From: Burkholderiales bacterium
GTDB lineage: Bacteria; Pseudomonadota; Gammaproteobacteria; Burkholderiales; JABEVD01
Direction of reading: 5' to 3'
Length of the DNA stretch: 64,000 nt
NCBI GenBank assembly: GCA_019753155.1
Contig: JAIELG010000028.1
Location: forward strand, 21,805-85,804
Shown here: positions 1 to 9,074 of the stretch, one piece after another
Layout of the letters: each line of letters opens with the position of its first letter
How positions within the stretch are numbered: the stretch's first letter is position 1
Position numbers and translations under genes: made by a program
The notes under the pieces: model-generated
Told to the model about the DNA's origin: nothing
Seen by the model: the letters and a program-made list of their open reading frames with translations, nothing else
Databases searched by the model: none

Positions 1-658
1 CATGCCCATCCTGATGACGAGAAAACCCAATCTGCACGGCAGGACGCCGCGCCAGATCGAGTACCTAGGAAAAATACAGGGACACGACATCACTTTCGGA
101 GTGGGTCCAGCGGGAACCGGGAAGACCTATCTCGCCGTCGCAGCCGCGGTCGACGCCATAGAACGCGAGTGGGTGAAACGCATCGTGCTGGTGAGGCCCG
201 CCGTCGAAGCCGGGGAGCGCCTCGGATTTCTGCCGGGGGACATGGTGCAGAAAGTCGATCCCTACCTGAGGCCGCTTTACGACGGACTCTACGACCTGAT
301 GGGATTCGACAGGGTGCACAGGCTGTTCGAATCCGGCGCGATAGAAGTCGCCCCGCTCGCCTACATGCGCGGAAGGACGCTCAACCATTCCTTTATCATC
401 CTGGACGAAGCGCAGAACACGACACCCGAGCAGATGAAGATGTTCCTGACCCGCATGGGTTTCGGCAGCAAGGCCGTCATCACGGGGGACGTGACCCAGA
501 TCGACCTCGCGCGCGGGCAGAAAAGCGGACTCAACGAAGCCGTGGCCGTTCTCAGGAAAGTTCCGGGAATCGCCTTTACCTTCTTCCAGTCCGAAGATGT
601 CGTGCGTCACCCCCTCGTCCAGCTCATCGTCAATGCCTACCAGGCTTATGAAAAGTGA
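1..658 (+). CDS. phoH: PhoH family ATPase, 5' truncated
   Basis: The frame is open from the window edge, so the start lies upstream; family members are usually about 320-350 residues and 218 are visible. The protein is a cytoplasmic P-loop ATPase of the PhoH/YbeZ type, linked to RNA metabolism. Visible motifs are the Walker A loop GPAGTGKT near the start of the visible part and the Walker B-like stretch FIILDEAQN, followed by TGD and the typical RQKSGL-like segment (GQKSGL). The gene overlaps ybeY by 11 bases. phoH-ybeY is a conserved pair in proteobacteria, so the two are probably cotranscribed. Confidence 0.95.
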   Translation, partial: MPILMTRKPNLHGRTPRQIEYLGKIQGHDITFGVGPAGTGKTYLAVAAAVDAIEREWVKRIVLVRPAVEAGERLGFLPGDMVQKVDPYLRPLYDGLYDLMGFDRVHRLFESGAIEVAPLAYMRGRTLNHSFIILDEAQNTTPEQMKMFLTRMGFGSKAVITGDVTQIDLARGQKSGLNEAVAVLRKVPGIAFTFFQSEDVVRHPLVQLIVNAYQAYEK

Positions 659-1085
659 CTTCAGCCTGAGCGTGCAGTACGCATCTCTTGCCCAAAACCT
701 GCCTCCGCGACATGCCTTCAGAAGGTGGATCAGGGCAGCCATACTGAAAAAGGTCGGCATCACCATCAGGATAGTCGACGAGGAAGAGGGACTCGAACTC
801 AACCGGCTCTACAGGGGGCGGGATTATGCCACCAACGTGCTCACTTTCGTCTACGACGAATTCGATCCCGTCATGGGCGACATGGTGCTGTGCGCTCCGG
901 TAATCGAGCGCGAAGCCTTGGCGCAATCGAAGAGCCTGGAATCGCATTATGCGCACATGAGCGTTCACGGCGCCCTGCATCTTCAGGGTTACGACCACGA
1001 AAACGAAAGCGATGCGGCAACCATGGAGGCTCTGGAGGCGAAGATCATGGCAAGGCTGGGTTACCAGAATCCCTATGGTGTATAA
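648..1085 (+). CDS. ybeY: Endoribonuclease YbeY (rRNA maturation factor)
   Basis: Metal-dependent single-strand RNase needed for 16S rRNA 3' end maturation and ribosome quality control. The zinc motif [11 protein letters not shown] is present near the C terminus, matching the family signature H-x3-H-x5-H. The ATG at 648 gives 145 residues, a normal length. Longer in-frame starts (597, 633) would add a Ser-rich stretch that only reflects the end of phoH. The gene overlaps phoH by 11 bases, which suggests translational coupling. Confidence 0.95.
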   Translation: MKSDFSLSVQYASLAQNLPPRHAFRRWIRAAILKKVGITIRIVDEEEGLELNRLYRGRDYATNVLTFVYDEFDPVMGDMVLCAPVIEREALAQSKSLESHYAHMSVHGALHLQGYDHENESDAATMEALEAKIMARLGYQNPYGV

Positions 1086-1108
1086 TTCGATTTTTGAGTC
1101 GCCCTGCC

Positions 1109-2239
1109 ATGAAGTCCATACTTGCGCTGCTGATCCTCCTTTTTTCGACTTCCCTTGCTGCAAGGCCTTTCGAAATCCCGCCGCCGCCTCTGGTCGAGGC
1201 AAAAGCCTACATGGTGATCGATTTCAACAGCGGCCAGGTGATCGAAAGCCGTAATCCGGACGAGCGCATCGAACCCGCATCCCTCACCAAGCTGATGACC
1301 TCCTATATCACCTTCAGCGCCCTGCGCCAGAAGCTCATCACCCTAAACCAGTCCATTCCCGTTTCCGAACGCGCATGGCGCGCCGAAGGCTCGAGGATGT
1401 TCATCGACCCCAAAAACCCCGTGACGGTCGATGCGCTGATCCACGGCATGATCGTACAGTCCGGAAATGACGCCTGCATCGCTCTGGCCGAAGGCATAGC
1501 CGGGTCCGAGGAAGCCTTTGCCGGGATGATGAACCACGAAGCGCAACGCCTCGGGATGAAGAACACGCACTTCGTCAATGCGACAGGCCTGCCGAACCCC
1601 GAGCATTACACCACGGTTCACGACCTCGCGATTCTCGCATCCGCGATCATCCGGGATTTTCCTGAGTACTATCCCATCTTCTCGATCAAGGAATACACCT
1701 GGAACAGGATCACCCAACCCAACCGGAACAGGTTGCTGTGGATGGACCCCTATGTCGACGGCCTGAAAACCGGTCATACCGAGGAAGCGGGCTATTGCCT
1801 CGTCGCATCGACAAAGAGGGGGCCGCGCAGGCTGATTTCAGTCCTCGTCGGCGCGCATTCGGACGCCGGACGGGCAATGGAAAGCCTGAAGATCCTCAAC
1901 TACGCGCTCCAGTTTTACGATTCCGTCCGTCTTTATGCGAAGGGGCAATCCGTGACCACCCTCAGGGTGTGGAAAGGCAAGCAGAACACCCTGAAAGCGG
2001 GCTTTGCCCAGGATCTTTACGCCGCCGTGCCCAAGGGGGCGGCGTCCGGGCTGAAAGCCACGATAGAAGCGCAACAGCCGCTCATCGTGCCCGTCGTGGC
2101 GGGCCAGAAGGTCGGCGTCGTGAAAGTCAGCCTCGACGGAAAAAAATTCAGCGAATATCCGCTCATCGCGCTCGAGAGCGTGGAACGGGCGAATATCTTC
2201 GGACGCGCCTGGGACAGTCTCACACTCCTTTTCAATTGA
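1109..2239 (+). CDS. dacC: D-alanyl-D-alanine carboxypeptidase (PBP5/6 type, S11)
   Basis: Periplasmic low-molecular-weight penicillin-binding protein that trims the terminal D-Ala from peptidoglycan stem peptides. The 376-residue product begins with a signal peptide (about residues 1-18). It carries the three serine-peptidase boxes: SLTK at 58-61 (nucleophile Ser58), SGN, and KTG. A C-terminal PBP5-like beta domain follows, and the last 20 residues could form an amphipathic membrane anchor. The start at 1109 is chosen because it opens directly with the signal peptide. dacC versus dacA is a matter of naming; the family is certain, the paralogue is not. Confidence 0.93.
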   Translation: MKSILALLILLFSTSLAARPFEIPPPPLVEAKAYMVIDFNSGQVIESRNPDERIEPASLTKLMTSYITFSALRQKLITLNQSIPVSERAWRAEGSRMFIDPKNPVTVDALIHGMIVQSGNDACIALAEGIAGSEEAFAGMMNHEAQRLGMKNTHFVNATGLPNPEHYTTVHDLAILASAIIRDFPEYYPIFSIKEYTWNRITQPNRNRLLWMDPYVDGLKTGHTEEAGYCLVASTKRGPRRLISVLVGAHSDAGRAMESLKILNYALQFYDSVRLYAKGQSVTTLRVWKGKQNTLKAGFAQDLYAAVPKGAASGLKATIEAQQPLIVPVVAGQKVGVVKVSLDGKKFSEYPLIALESVERANIFGRAWDSLTLLFN

Positions 2240-2246
2240 GGAAATC

Positions 2247-3095
2247 ATGATCTATCTGAACGGAGAATTCATGCCTATGGAGGAGGCCCGGATACCGGTC
2301 CTCGACCGCGGCTTCATTTTTGGCGACGGAATATACGAAGTCGTGCCGGTCTATTCCCGCCATCCTTTCCGCCTGCGGGAGCACCTCCTTCGCATGCAGC
2401 ATAGTCTGGACGGCATCGGGCTCCCGAATCCCCATACCGAAGCGCAGTGGTCCGATCTCGTGCATCGTCTCATCGCCCTCAACGAGCCCGAGGACCAGAG
2501 CCTTTATCTCCATGTCACGCGCGGCGTTGCGAAAAGGGATCATGCTTTCCCCAGGGGCGTTCAGCCCACGGTATTCATGATGTCGAACCCGCTCGTCACC
2601 CCGTCCAGAGAGACGCTCGAAGCCGGGGTTGCCGCGATCAGCGCTGCAGACAACCGCTGGCTGCGCTGCGACATCAAGGCAATTTCCCTGCTCCCCAACG
2701 TGCTCCTGAGGCAGATGGCGGTGGATGCGGGCGCGGTCGAAACGATACTGCTGCGGGAGGGCTTCCTCACCGAAGGGGCTGCGAGCAACATTTTCGTGGT
2801 GAAGGACGATATCCTGCTCGCCCCGCCGAAAGGCAATCTGATGCTTCCGGGAATCACCTACGATGTCGTTCTTGAACTCGCCATGGGTCATGGCATCGCC
2901 CATGAAGTGAGAAAAATTGCCGAGGATGAGCTTTTCTCGGCTTCCGAAATCCTGCTCACTTCCTCCACCAAGGAAATCACGCCCATCACGAGCCTGGACG
3001 GAAAAGCGGTCGGAAACGGCAAGCCGGGACTCTTCTTCTGGAAGCTCCATGGCGCCTACCAGGAATTCAAGAATTCAGTGATGCGCCGCGCATGA
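2247..3095 (+). CDS. dat: Class IV aminotransferase, probable D-amino acid aminotransferase
   Basis: PLP-dependent fold type IV enzyme of 282 residues. The PLP lysine is K144 in DIKAISLLPNV, the motif typical of D-amino acid aminotransferases. The N-terminal DRGFIFGDGIYEV and the later LTEGAASNIF also fit this group. It would interconvert D-Ala or D-Glu with 2-oxo acids, which suits its position directly after a D,D-carboxypeptidase (7-base gap). A branched-chain or 4-amino-4-deoxychorismate lyase role is the alternative, because class IV subfamilies are hard to separate by eye. Good ribosome site (GAGGAAATC) before ATG. Confidence 0.88.
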   Translation: MIYLNGEFMPMEEARIPVLDRGFIFGDGIYEVVPVYSRHPFRLREHLLRMQHSLDGIGLPNPHTEAQWSDLVHRLIALNEPEDQSLYLHVTRGVAKRDHAFPRGVQPTVFMMSNPLVTPSRETLEAGVAAISAADNRWLRCDIKAISLLPNVLLRQMAVDAGAVETILLREGFLTEGAASNIFVVKDDILLAPPKGNLMLPGITYDVVLELAMGHGIAHEVRKIAEDELFSASEILLTSSTKEITPITSLDGKAVGNGKPGLFFWKLHGAYQEFKNSVMRRA

Positions 3096-3358
3096 GTGAA
3101 GAATCCCTGATCGAATATCCCTGTGAATTCCCGATCAAAATCATGGGAAAAAGCGAAGCATCCCGCTTCGCCCAGTCGGTCCTGGAAGTCGTCCTGCACC
3201 ATGCCCCTGATTTCGACGCGTCGAGCATGGAAATGCGCGCAAGCCGCGAAGGCAAATACATCAGCCTCACCTGTACCGTGACCGCGACTTCGAAAACGCA
3301 ACTCGATGCGCTCTACGTGGAATTGTGCGACCACCCCGACGTGGTGATGGTGCTGTAG
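3092..3358 (+). CDS. ybeD: YbeD/DUF493 family protein
   Basis: Small cytoplasmic protein of 88 residues, UPF0250/DUF493, with an ACT-like ferredoxin fold in known members. The core FPIKIMGKSE and the ending LCDHPDVVMVL are characteristic. It starts on an ATGA overlap with the aminotransferase gene and its stop overlaps the lipB start. The position immediately before lipB-lipA is conserved in proteobacteria, suggesting a link to lipoate metabolism; the biochemical role is not established. Confidence 0.9.
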   Translation: MSEESLIEYPCEFPIKIMGKSEASRFAQSVLEVVLHHAPDFDASSMEMRASREGKYISLTCTVTATSKTQLDALYVELCDHPDVVMVL

Positions 3359-3963
3359 TGGGTGAAGTGGTCGTAAAGCGGCTCGGCACTGTCGATTATC
3401 TGCCGACATTGGAGGCCATGCAGGAATTCACTTCCAGCCGCAATGCCGACACTGCCGACGAGATCTGGATGCTGCAGCACCCGCCGGTCTATACCTACGG
3501 ACTCGCCGGAAAAACCGAGCACCTTCCGTCGAAAACGGAATTTCCCGTAATCAAGGTGGACAGGGGCGGGCAGGTAACTTATCACGGACCCGGCCAACTC
3601 GTGCTTTACCTGCTTCTCGACTTGAGGCGATCGGGCATGGGGGTGAAGACACTCGTCGGAAAAATGGAGCAGAGCGTGGTGGACTTGTTGGAACATCACG
3701 GCGTAAAATCCTGCGGCAAAGCCGATGCGCCCGGCGTTTACGTGGGGGAAACGAAAATCGCATCCCTGGGCCTCAGGGTGAGGCGCGGCTGCACTTACCA
3801 CGGTCTCTCCCTTAACGTCGACATGGATCTCTCCCCGTTTCTCGCCATCAATCCCTGCGGCTACAGGGGACTCGAAGTGACCAGCGCGAAAAAGCTCGGG
3901 ATGGAAGCCTCCCCGGAAGCGCTCGGGGAGGAATTGATCGTGATATTGAAGGAAAAGTTATGA
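3358..3963 (+). CDS. lipB: Octanoyltransferase LipB
   Basis: Transfers octanoate from acyl carrier protein to lipoyl domains, the first step of lipoate synthesis. The 201-residue product has the signature [12 protein letters not shown], the catalytic lysine region [10 protein letters not shown] and the catalytic cysteine in INPCGYRG. The chosen start is GTG at 3358, which overlaps the ybeD stop by one base (TAGTG); an upstream in-frame codon would run into ybeD. Its stop overlaps the lipA start by four bases. Confidence 0.95.
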   Translation: MGEVVVKRLGTVDYLPTLEAMQEFTSSRNADTADEIWMLQHPPVYTYGLAGKTEHLPSKTEFPVIKVDRGGQVTYHGPGQLVLYLLLDLRRSGMGVKTLVGKMEQSVVDLLEHHGVKSCGKADAPGVYVGETKIASLGLRVRRGCTYHGLSLNVDMDLSPFLAINPCGYRGLEVTSAKKLGMEASPEALGEELIVILKEKL

Positions 3964-4883
3964 CGCAGAAACAGCGGGGGGAAGCCAAGACCTCCAGGAT
4001 TCCCATCAAGATCGTGCAGCAGCCCATCCTGAGAAAACCTGAATGGATCCGGGTCAAATCGGGCAGTTCCGGGCAGTACCAGGAAATCAAGAAAATCCTG
4101 CGCGAGCGCAATCTTCACACAGTCTGCGAGGAAGCATCCTGCCCCAATATCGGCGAATGTTTCGGCAAGGGAACCGCGACCTTCATGATCCTCGGGGATC
4201 TCTGCACGCGACGCTGCCCGTTCTGCGATGTCGCCCACGGCAAGCCCCTTCCGCCCGACCCGCTCGAACCTACCCACCTCGCGGAATCGATATCCGCCAT
4301 GAAACTCAAATACGTGGTGATCACGAGCGTCGACCGGGACGATTTGAGGGATGGCGGCGCCGCGCATTTCACGGACTGCATCAATGCGGTGAGAGCCGCA
4401 TCTACGGAGACGAAGATCGAAGTTCTTGTCCCCGACTTCAGGGGGAGGCTGGATATCGCCCTCGATATTTTCGGCTCGGGACTGCCCGACATCATGAACC
4501 ACAACCTCGAAACCGTGCCAAGGCTCTACAAGGCTGCGCGCCCCGGCGCGGATTACGGGCATTCGCTCAAGCTTCTTTCGGAATTCAGGAAGCTTCATCC
4601 CGAAATTCCGACGAAATCCGGGCTGATGCTGGGACTCGGGGAGGAAGACGAGGAAATCCTCGAAGTGATGCAGGATCTCAGGCGGCACGGCGTCGACATG
4701 CTGACCCTCGGTCAGTATCTTCAGCCCTCCACAGGGCACCTCCCGGTATCCCGCTTCGTCACCCCGGAAAAATTCCGTGAATTCGAAGCCGCCGCAAAAG
4801 AGATGGGGTTTTCCCACGCAGCCTGCGCACCCATGGTCAGATCCTCCTACCATGCGGATTTACAGGCACAAGGCATCGTCTGA
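3960..4883 (+). CDS. lipA: Lipoyl synthase LipA
   Basis: Radical SAM enzyme that inserts two sulfur atoms into protein-bound octanoate. The 307-residue product shows both iron-sulfur motifs: the auxiliary cluster [12 protein letters not shown] and the radical [11 protein letters not shown]. The C-terminal VRSSYHAD contains the serine ligand of the auxiliary cluster. It is the last gene of the dacC-dat-ybeD-lipB-lipA run, with an ATGA overlap with lipB. Confidence 0.97.
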   Translation: MTQKQRGEAKTSRIPIKIVQQPILRKPEWIRVKSGSSGQYQEIKKILRERNLHTVCEEASCPNIGECFGKGTATFMILGDLCTRRCPFCDVAHGKPLPPDPLEPTHLAESISAMKLKYVVITSVDRDDLRDGGAAHFTDCINAVRAASTETKIEVLVPDFRGRLDIALDIFGSGLPDIMNHNLETVPRLYKAARPGADYGHSLKLLSEFRKLHPEIPTKSGLMLGLGEEDEEILEVMQDLRRHGVDMLTLGQYLQPSTGHLPVSRFVTPEKFREFEAAAKEMGFSHAACAPMVRSSYHADLQAQGIV

Positions 4884-4913
4884 GTTATTGCCGAGTTTCC
4901 CTCAATGAGGCGG

Positions 4914-5618
4914 TCAGGACCAGTTTCGACGCCTGACGATAAATCCGATCAACGCGAAGCCTGCCAGCATCAGCGCCCATTCGCCGGGCTCCGGCACAGG
5001 GGCCATCATCGAAACATTGCCCGGAAGCTCGACCCACGAATAGCTTCCGCCGGAACTGCCGTCCTCGCCCTGATTGCCACCAGACACAGACATGCTGCCG
5101 ACATCAAAAGAAGTGGGCGCATACTCCGAACCAGCCCAGTACCCGCCGTGCTCGACATTTCTGAACAGACTGTAGCTGGAATTGTGGGTCTCGGTGATGG
5201 ATTGCCCCGCCTTGCCGCCCAACTCGGTATAGAAAAACTCTTCCTGCTGGCCGACCGTCGGCAATGCCCATGTGTTGTGGCCAAGATAATCGGTGCTGTC
5301 CAGATACTTCACCCAAGCCGTCGCACCGAACAAGCTCATGGCGCCGGGAGTATCCGAACCGATGCCAAAGTCGGCCTCGTTCAGTCTGTGGACTTCGCCA
5401 TTGGAGGTATCGACAGGCGCCGCCTCGATGATCTTGCTCACTAGCGAAGGATCCTCGGTCAGCATGGTGCCGAAAAGATTGCCGTCCGAACTCCAGGTGA
5501 CATTCGCAACGCTGTCATACACCAGGCCGTTGCCGAGCGAGTCCAAGCTCGCATGAGCAATATTCGCGTTCAAGAAAACCGCCGCAAGCAATATCGCAGC
5601 TTTGAACTGATGGTTCAC
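4914..5618 (-). CDS. PEP-CTERM sorting domain protein
   Basis: Secreted surface protein of unknown function. Seen: an N-terminal signal peptide (hydrophobic AAILLAAVFLNANIAHA), a middle part with WALPTVGQQEEFF, and a C-terminal PEP-CTERM signal: VPEPGEWALML, a hydrophobic helix and the basic tail RRRNWS. The middle resembles DUF1566-like domains often found in these proteins, which is a weak assignment. PEP-CTERM proteins are recognised and cut by exosortase and are usually tied to exopolysaccharide or biofilm. GTG at 5618 (234 residues) is preferred over ATG at 5660 because a strong GAGGGGG ribosome site lies six bases ahead of it. No exosortase gene is in the window. Confidence 0.88.
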   Translation of the reverse strand: MNHQFKAAILLAAVFLNANIAHASLDSLGNGLVYDSVANVTWSSDGNLFGTMLTEDPSLVSKIIEAAPVDTSNGEVHRLNEADFGIGSDTPGAMSLFGATAWVKYLDSTDYLGHNTWALPTVGQQEEFFYTELGGKAGQSITETHNSSYSLFRNVEHGGYWAGSEYAPTSFDVGSMSVSGGNQGEDGSSGGSYSWVELPGNVSMMAPVPEPGEWALMLAGFALIGFIVRRRNWS

Positions 5619-5695
5619 CTGTTCCCCCTCGAAGAAGTTTTCCGATTCATATCGAATCATCCGATCCCCTTATCGCCGGGGAGTGCAGCACTATT

Positions 5696-5711
5696 AGCAT
5701 GAACCATGCCA
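5696..5711 (-). promoter_or_regulatory. Candidate sigma-54 promoter of the PEP-CTERM gene
   Basis: Read on the minus strand, the site is TGGCATGGTTCATGCT. It has the invariant GG at -24 and GC at -12 with the correct spacing and the flanking TGGCA and TGCT of the RpoN consensus. It ends 78 bases ahead of the GTG start. PEP-CTERM genes are known to be often controlled by sigma-54 with PrsK/PrsR. Confidence 0.6.
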
Positions 5712-5877
5712 CAACATTTTGAATTGGATCAAACGCATGTTATTTCAATATGTTGCCATGCGTTACAGAATGTTGCAGAAGTTCTGCGCAAAAGACGCAA
5801 CAGTAACTGTGTATTTTATTGACACTTTTTTCTGCCCCGCCGCGCCTCACCGACCGTCGCGACCACGCGGAACTTGT

Positions 5878-7062
5878 TCAGGGGTTCCTGAAACGCCGAT
5901 CGAGCTGCGTCAAAGGGTAACTTTTAATGTAGAGGTCATATGCCGATTGCAGGGAATGATCCAGGGCCGCGCGGATGAGACTCATCCCCTTCCCGTCAGG
6001 CTGCGCATCCAGCAGTGACCGGTACAGCCCCGTATAAAAATGGTCTGGCTCCACATGCACCCGCATGACGACAGCGCCGGCATCCGGGTTGAGCGGCGCC
6101 AGGTATTCCAGAACCGCCTGCGCCCCAGGCGCGAGCCGCGTATCGGACAATTCCTCATCCAGATCGGCTGACACCTGTCTGGCGATGATCTTTTCCTGCA
6201 AGGTTCCAAAAATCGCCTTGTTGTCCTCGGATACCTGATAGATCTGCATGCTCACCCTGGGGGTGACATAAGTTGGGAAATAATGCCCCGTACCGCTGTT
6301 TGTCATGGCAAGCCGTGCGTGCAAGCGCCCACTTTGCGCAACAGGCGTGTTTACCGTAACTGTCACGCCTTTTCGAGACATCTCCACATCATGAATTCCG
6401 CGCCATAAATGTTGCCGCTCGGGCATGTGACAATTCTGGCATTGCGTGCCCGCATAAGGGGAGGCTTGCCACTCCGCGTAAGTGTTTTCCAGGGGTTTGC
6501 CGTTCAGCACATAGCCATCTTTCCCGAATTGATGGCAGGTTGCGCAGAAACGCCCATCCTCGAATGCGGGAGAGCTGACGAATCCGCCATGAGATTTGCC
6601 GGGCTGCAACCCGATCGGCGGCGGGCCGTAATGCACATGGCGCCGCACATGGCACGCCGCGCAAACCAGCCCCTGTTCATGCAAATCACTCGCTACCCCG
6701 CGCAAGGCTTTCCTCAGGCTCGCTTCCTGCTCGGCGAGCGGAGCATGGCATCTCGTGCAGGCACGCAATTCACCGACCGCATTCGGCTTGATCGAGAGCA
6801 GTTGCCCCATCACTCCGGGCCCCATTGCATGTGAGTGCAAACTATTGCGCCAACCATCATACTGCCTGGGATGACAGGCGCCGCATGAATCCGGACTCAA
6901 TTCGGTTTCGAGTGCGGTATAGGATTTTGGCGCTTTTCCCTGTGACTGGATCGGGAACGCCCAGTGGCGCTTCAGAAAAGCTTTTGTCGCATCCTGCGCG
7001 CCGGCTGGCAAGGCCGCCAGCATGAAAAAGACCGCAAGAATCCGCCTCGAACGTTCGTTCAT
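5878..7062 (-). CDS. Pentahaem c-type cytochrome
   Basis: Exported multihaem cytochrome of 394 residues. Signal peptide at about 1-22. There are five CxxCH haem motifs, starting at Cys60 (CGACH), Cys102 (CTRCH), Cys134 (CAACH), Cys173 (CATCH) and Cys208 (CQNCH), all in the N-terminal half. The C-terminal half has no haem and looks beta-rich. The arrangement resembles cytochrome c554-like multihaem proteins, but the electron partner cannot be read from sequence. It starts right after the doxX stop, so it is the last gene of the bufferin-type operon; this suggests a periplasmic redox role in the same response. Confidence 0.9.
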   Translation of the reverse strand: MNERSRRILAVFFMLAALPAGAQDATKAFLKRHWAFPIQSQGKAPKSYTALETELSPDSCGACHPRQYDGWRNSLHSHAMGPGVMGQLLSIKPNAVGELRACTRCHAPLAEQEASLRKALRGVASDLHEQGLVCAACHVRRHVHYGPPPIGLQPGKSHGGFVSSPAFEDGRFCATCHQFGKDGYVLNGKPLENTYAEWQASPYAGTQCQNCHMPERQHLWRGIHDVEMSRKGVTVTVNTPVAQSGRLHARLAMTNSGTGHYFPTYVTPRVSMQIYQVSEDNKAIFGTLQEKIIARQVSADLDEELSDTRLAPGAQAVLEYLAPLNPDAGAVVMRVHVEPDHFYTGLYRSLLDAQPDGKGMSLIRAALDHSLQSAYDLYIKSYPLTQLDRRFRNP

Positions 7063-7515
7063 TTATTTCGAAGCCAGTCGCTTCTCCAGCCAGGCGTCCG
7101 CCGACCACTTGCCGCGGCTGAGCACCAACAACACGCCCAGCAGTATGCCCCAGGACAGATGCTGATTGATGCCGGCAGGACTCAGGTCGGCATAGGATAT
7201 GACCGCCACCACGTTGAGAATGGAGAGGCCGGCGGCGGCAAAGCGCCCGAAAAAGCCCAGCACCAGAAGCACGGAAAGGCCAAGCTCGGCACTCGCAGCC
7301 ATCGTTGCCGCCACTTCAGGCGGCAACAGCGGCACATGGTAAACATCGCTGAAGAGATAAAGCGTGCTGTCCCAGCTTTGCACCTTGGTCAATCCTGACT
7401 TGAAAAATACGTTCGCCAGATACAGGCGCAAGCCCAGGTCGAATACAGGCGCCAGGCATTCCGGAAAACGCGAGGCGGTATAATAAAGTCTTGCAATTCG
7501 TGACAGAATATTCAT
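7063..7515 (-). CDS. DoxX family membrane protein
   Basis: Small integral membrane protein of 150 residues with about four hydrophobic segments, of the DoxX/TQO small-subunit-like family. The pattern LGLRLYLANVFFKSGLTKV at the first helix is typical. DoxX proteins commonly accompany DUF692/DUF2063/DUF2282 genes, where one is called HvfD or BufD-like. The gene lies 10 bases after the DUF2063 gene and directly abuts the cytochrome gene. Its function in these operons is unknown; quinone interaction is the usual guess. Confidence 0.88.
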   Translation of the reverse strand: MNILSRIARLYYTASRFPECLAPVFDLGLRLYLANVFFKSGLTKVQSWDSTLYLFSDVYHVPLLPPEVAATMAASAELGLSVLLVLGFFGRFAAAGLSILNVVAVISYADLSPAGINQHLSWGILLGVLLVLSRGKWSADAWLEKRLASK

Positions 7516-7525
7516 AAGGCGTCTT

Positions 7526-8254
7526 TCAAGCAGTCAGTACAGGCAACAGGTTCAGCAGGGCGGCCTGCAAATCAAAGTTCGGATAGCACTCCAGCGTGGA
7601 AAAAGTCGCAACGCCCAATGGGATTCCGGCTCGTATCGAGTGCAGCCAGAGGGCATCGGCTTCCTGCAACGCTCTGACCCGAACCTCATCCTCTTCGCGG
7701 CTTACCAGCGCGATGGTCGGACCATCATCGAGATTTATCCGAAAATCGGCCGGCATTCCGGGTTGATGGGCATGCCAGATGGCCGTTATCGGATACCGGG
7801 ATTTCACGATCCCGCATGACGGATGAACCGGCAGGCGCAGGGACTCGTATTGTTCCGGAACCACCTGTGCAAGCCTTGCCAGATCGAGCGGGTCCGCATC
7901 CTGCGCATAGTAGGCAAGGTGGCATGCCCATTCCAGCCTCGCGACATCCGCAAGATAAGGCAGTCCGGGTTCTAAAGCGCAGATGAAGTCCCCGAAGGCT
8001 GCGCCATAGCGATGCAGGTTGCCGCTATGCGACGGGTGATTTTCGATGAATTTTTTCGCCATCATCGCAAAAAAATTTTGCCCGACGATTTTTTGGATCA
8101 CTGGATAGGCAATGGCAAGCGCACCTCGCAGGTTGCCGCGATAATTGTTGCGGTAGACGCCGACGGCGCTTTCTGCGGAATAGTTCGGGCAGATGACCTG
8201 ATTGTCCGGCAACAGTCCTTCGCCGCGGATGGCGCGAGCAAAATTCTCAAGCAT
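7526..8254 (-). CDS. DUF2063 family protein, MNIO partner (BufC/HvfC-like)
   Basis: Product of 242 residues with the DUF2063 N-terminal part (ENFARAIRG, VGVYRNNYRGNLRGAL, FGDFICALEP) and a C-terminal part that resembles a peptide-recognition domain (FSTLECYPNFDLQAALLNLL). In bufferin and related clusters this protein partners the DUF692 enzyme in modifying cysteine-containing precursor peptides. The ATG at 8254 has a GGAGG site six bases upstream, so it is preferred to the in-frame ATG at 8269. It overlaps the DUF692 gene by eight bases. Confidence 0.9.
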   Translation of the reverse strand: MLENFARAIRGEGLLPDNQVICPNYSAESAVGVYRNNYRGNLRGALAIAYPVIQKIVGQNFFAMMAKKFIENHPSHSGNLHRYGAAFGDFICALEPGLPYLADVARLEWACHLAYYAQDADPLDLARLAQVVPEQYESLRLPVHPSCGIVKSRYPITAIWHAHQPGMPADFRINLDDGPTIALVSREEDEVRVRALQEADALWLHSIRAGIPLGVATFSTLECYPNFDLQAALLNLLPVLTA

Positions 8255-9074
8255 GCCTGTCCTCCACATACTGTCGCGCCCGAGCCGCCTCGTCCAGCAA
8301 AACCCCCAGTTCCGGGATGTCGTTGTCCCATTCGATCAATGTTGGGCGCGGCCCGATATGTTGCAGCGCAAATTCATATAATGCCCAGACCTCGGCGCAA
8401 ACGCGGGAACTGTGGGTGTCCACCAGCATGCCGTCCGCAATGCTGTGACCGGCAAGGTGATATTCCAGTACCGCATCGACCGGCAGCGTCCGGATATACG
8501 CCTTCGCATCCACCCCGAGGTTGCGCGCATTCACGTACAGGTTGTTGACATCGAAAAGGATGACGCAGCCTGTGCGCCGGGACAGTTCGGCGAGAAACTC
8601 GCCTTCGCTCATTTCGCTGCGGGCGAAAAAAAGATAGCTGGACAGGTTCTCCAGCAGCAATCGACGGCCCAGCTTTTCCTGCACCTCTTCCACGCGAATC
8701 GCCACATGGGACAAAAATGCCTGGGTATAGGGAAATGGCAGCAGGTCGTTGATGACCGCGCCCCCGGCGGCATTCCAGCAAAGATGTTCGGATACTGCGG
8801 CAGGCTGCACCGCATCGACGAGGTTTCGCAACGACGACAAATGTTCCTCATCGAGTGGATCGGTGGAAGCGAGCCCCATCCCGACCCCATGCAGGCTGAC
8901 CGGATAGTTCTCGCGCACCTTGAGCAAGGTATGGAGCGGCGCGCCGCCATCGAAGAAATTCTCGCTATGCACTTCGACCCAGCCCAAATCCGGATTGTCC
9001 CGCAATACCTCGCGGTAGTGAGGCGCCCGCAACCCTATGCCGGCGGTGCATGGCAGGGCAGCGGGCATCTCCAT
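8247..9074 (-). CDS. DUF692 multinuclear non-haem iron oxygenase (BufB/HvfB-like)
   Basis: TIM-barrel enzyme of 275 residues. The conserved metal-ligand segments are visible: HSENFFDGG, VSEHLCWN, LLLENLSSYL, FDVNNLYVNARN, EYHLAGH, VDTHSS and IEWDNDIPEL. DUF692 (MNIO) enzymes oxidise cysteines of ribosomal peptides, giving for example oxazolone-thioamide groups in methanobactins and thiooxazoles in bufferins. The ATG at 9074 overlaps the stop of the DUF2282 gene by one base (TGATG), so enzyme and substrate are translationally coupled. The family is certain; the chemistry here is inferred from the neighbour. Confidence 0.95.
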   Translation of the reverse strand: MEMPAALPCTAGIGLRAPHYREVLRDNPDLGWVEVHSENFFDGGAPLHTLLKVRENYPVSLHGVGMGLASTDPLDEEHLSSLRNLVDAVQPAAVSEHLCWNAAGGAVINDLLPFPYTQAFLSHVAIRVEEVQEKLGRRLLLENLSSYLFFARSEMSEGEFLAELSRRTGCVILFDVNNLYVNARNLGVDAKAYIRTLPVDAVLEYHLAGHSIADGMLVDTHSSRVCAEVWALYEFALQHIGPRPTLIEWDNDIPELGVLLDEAARARQYVEDRHA

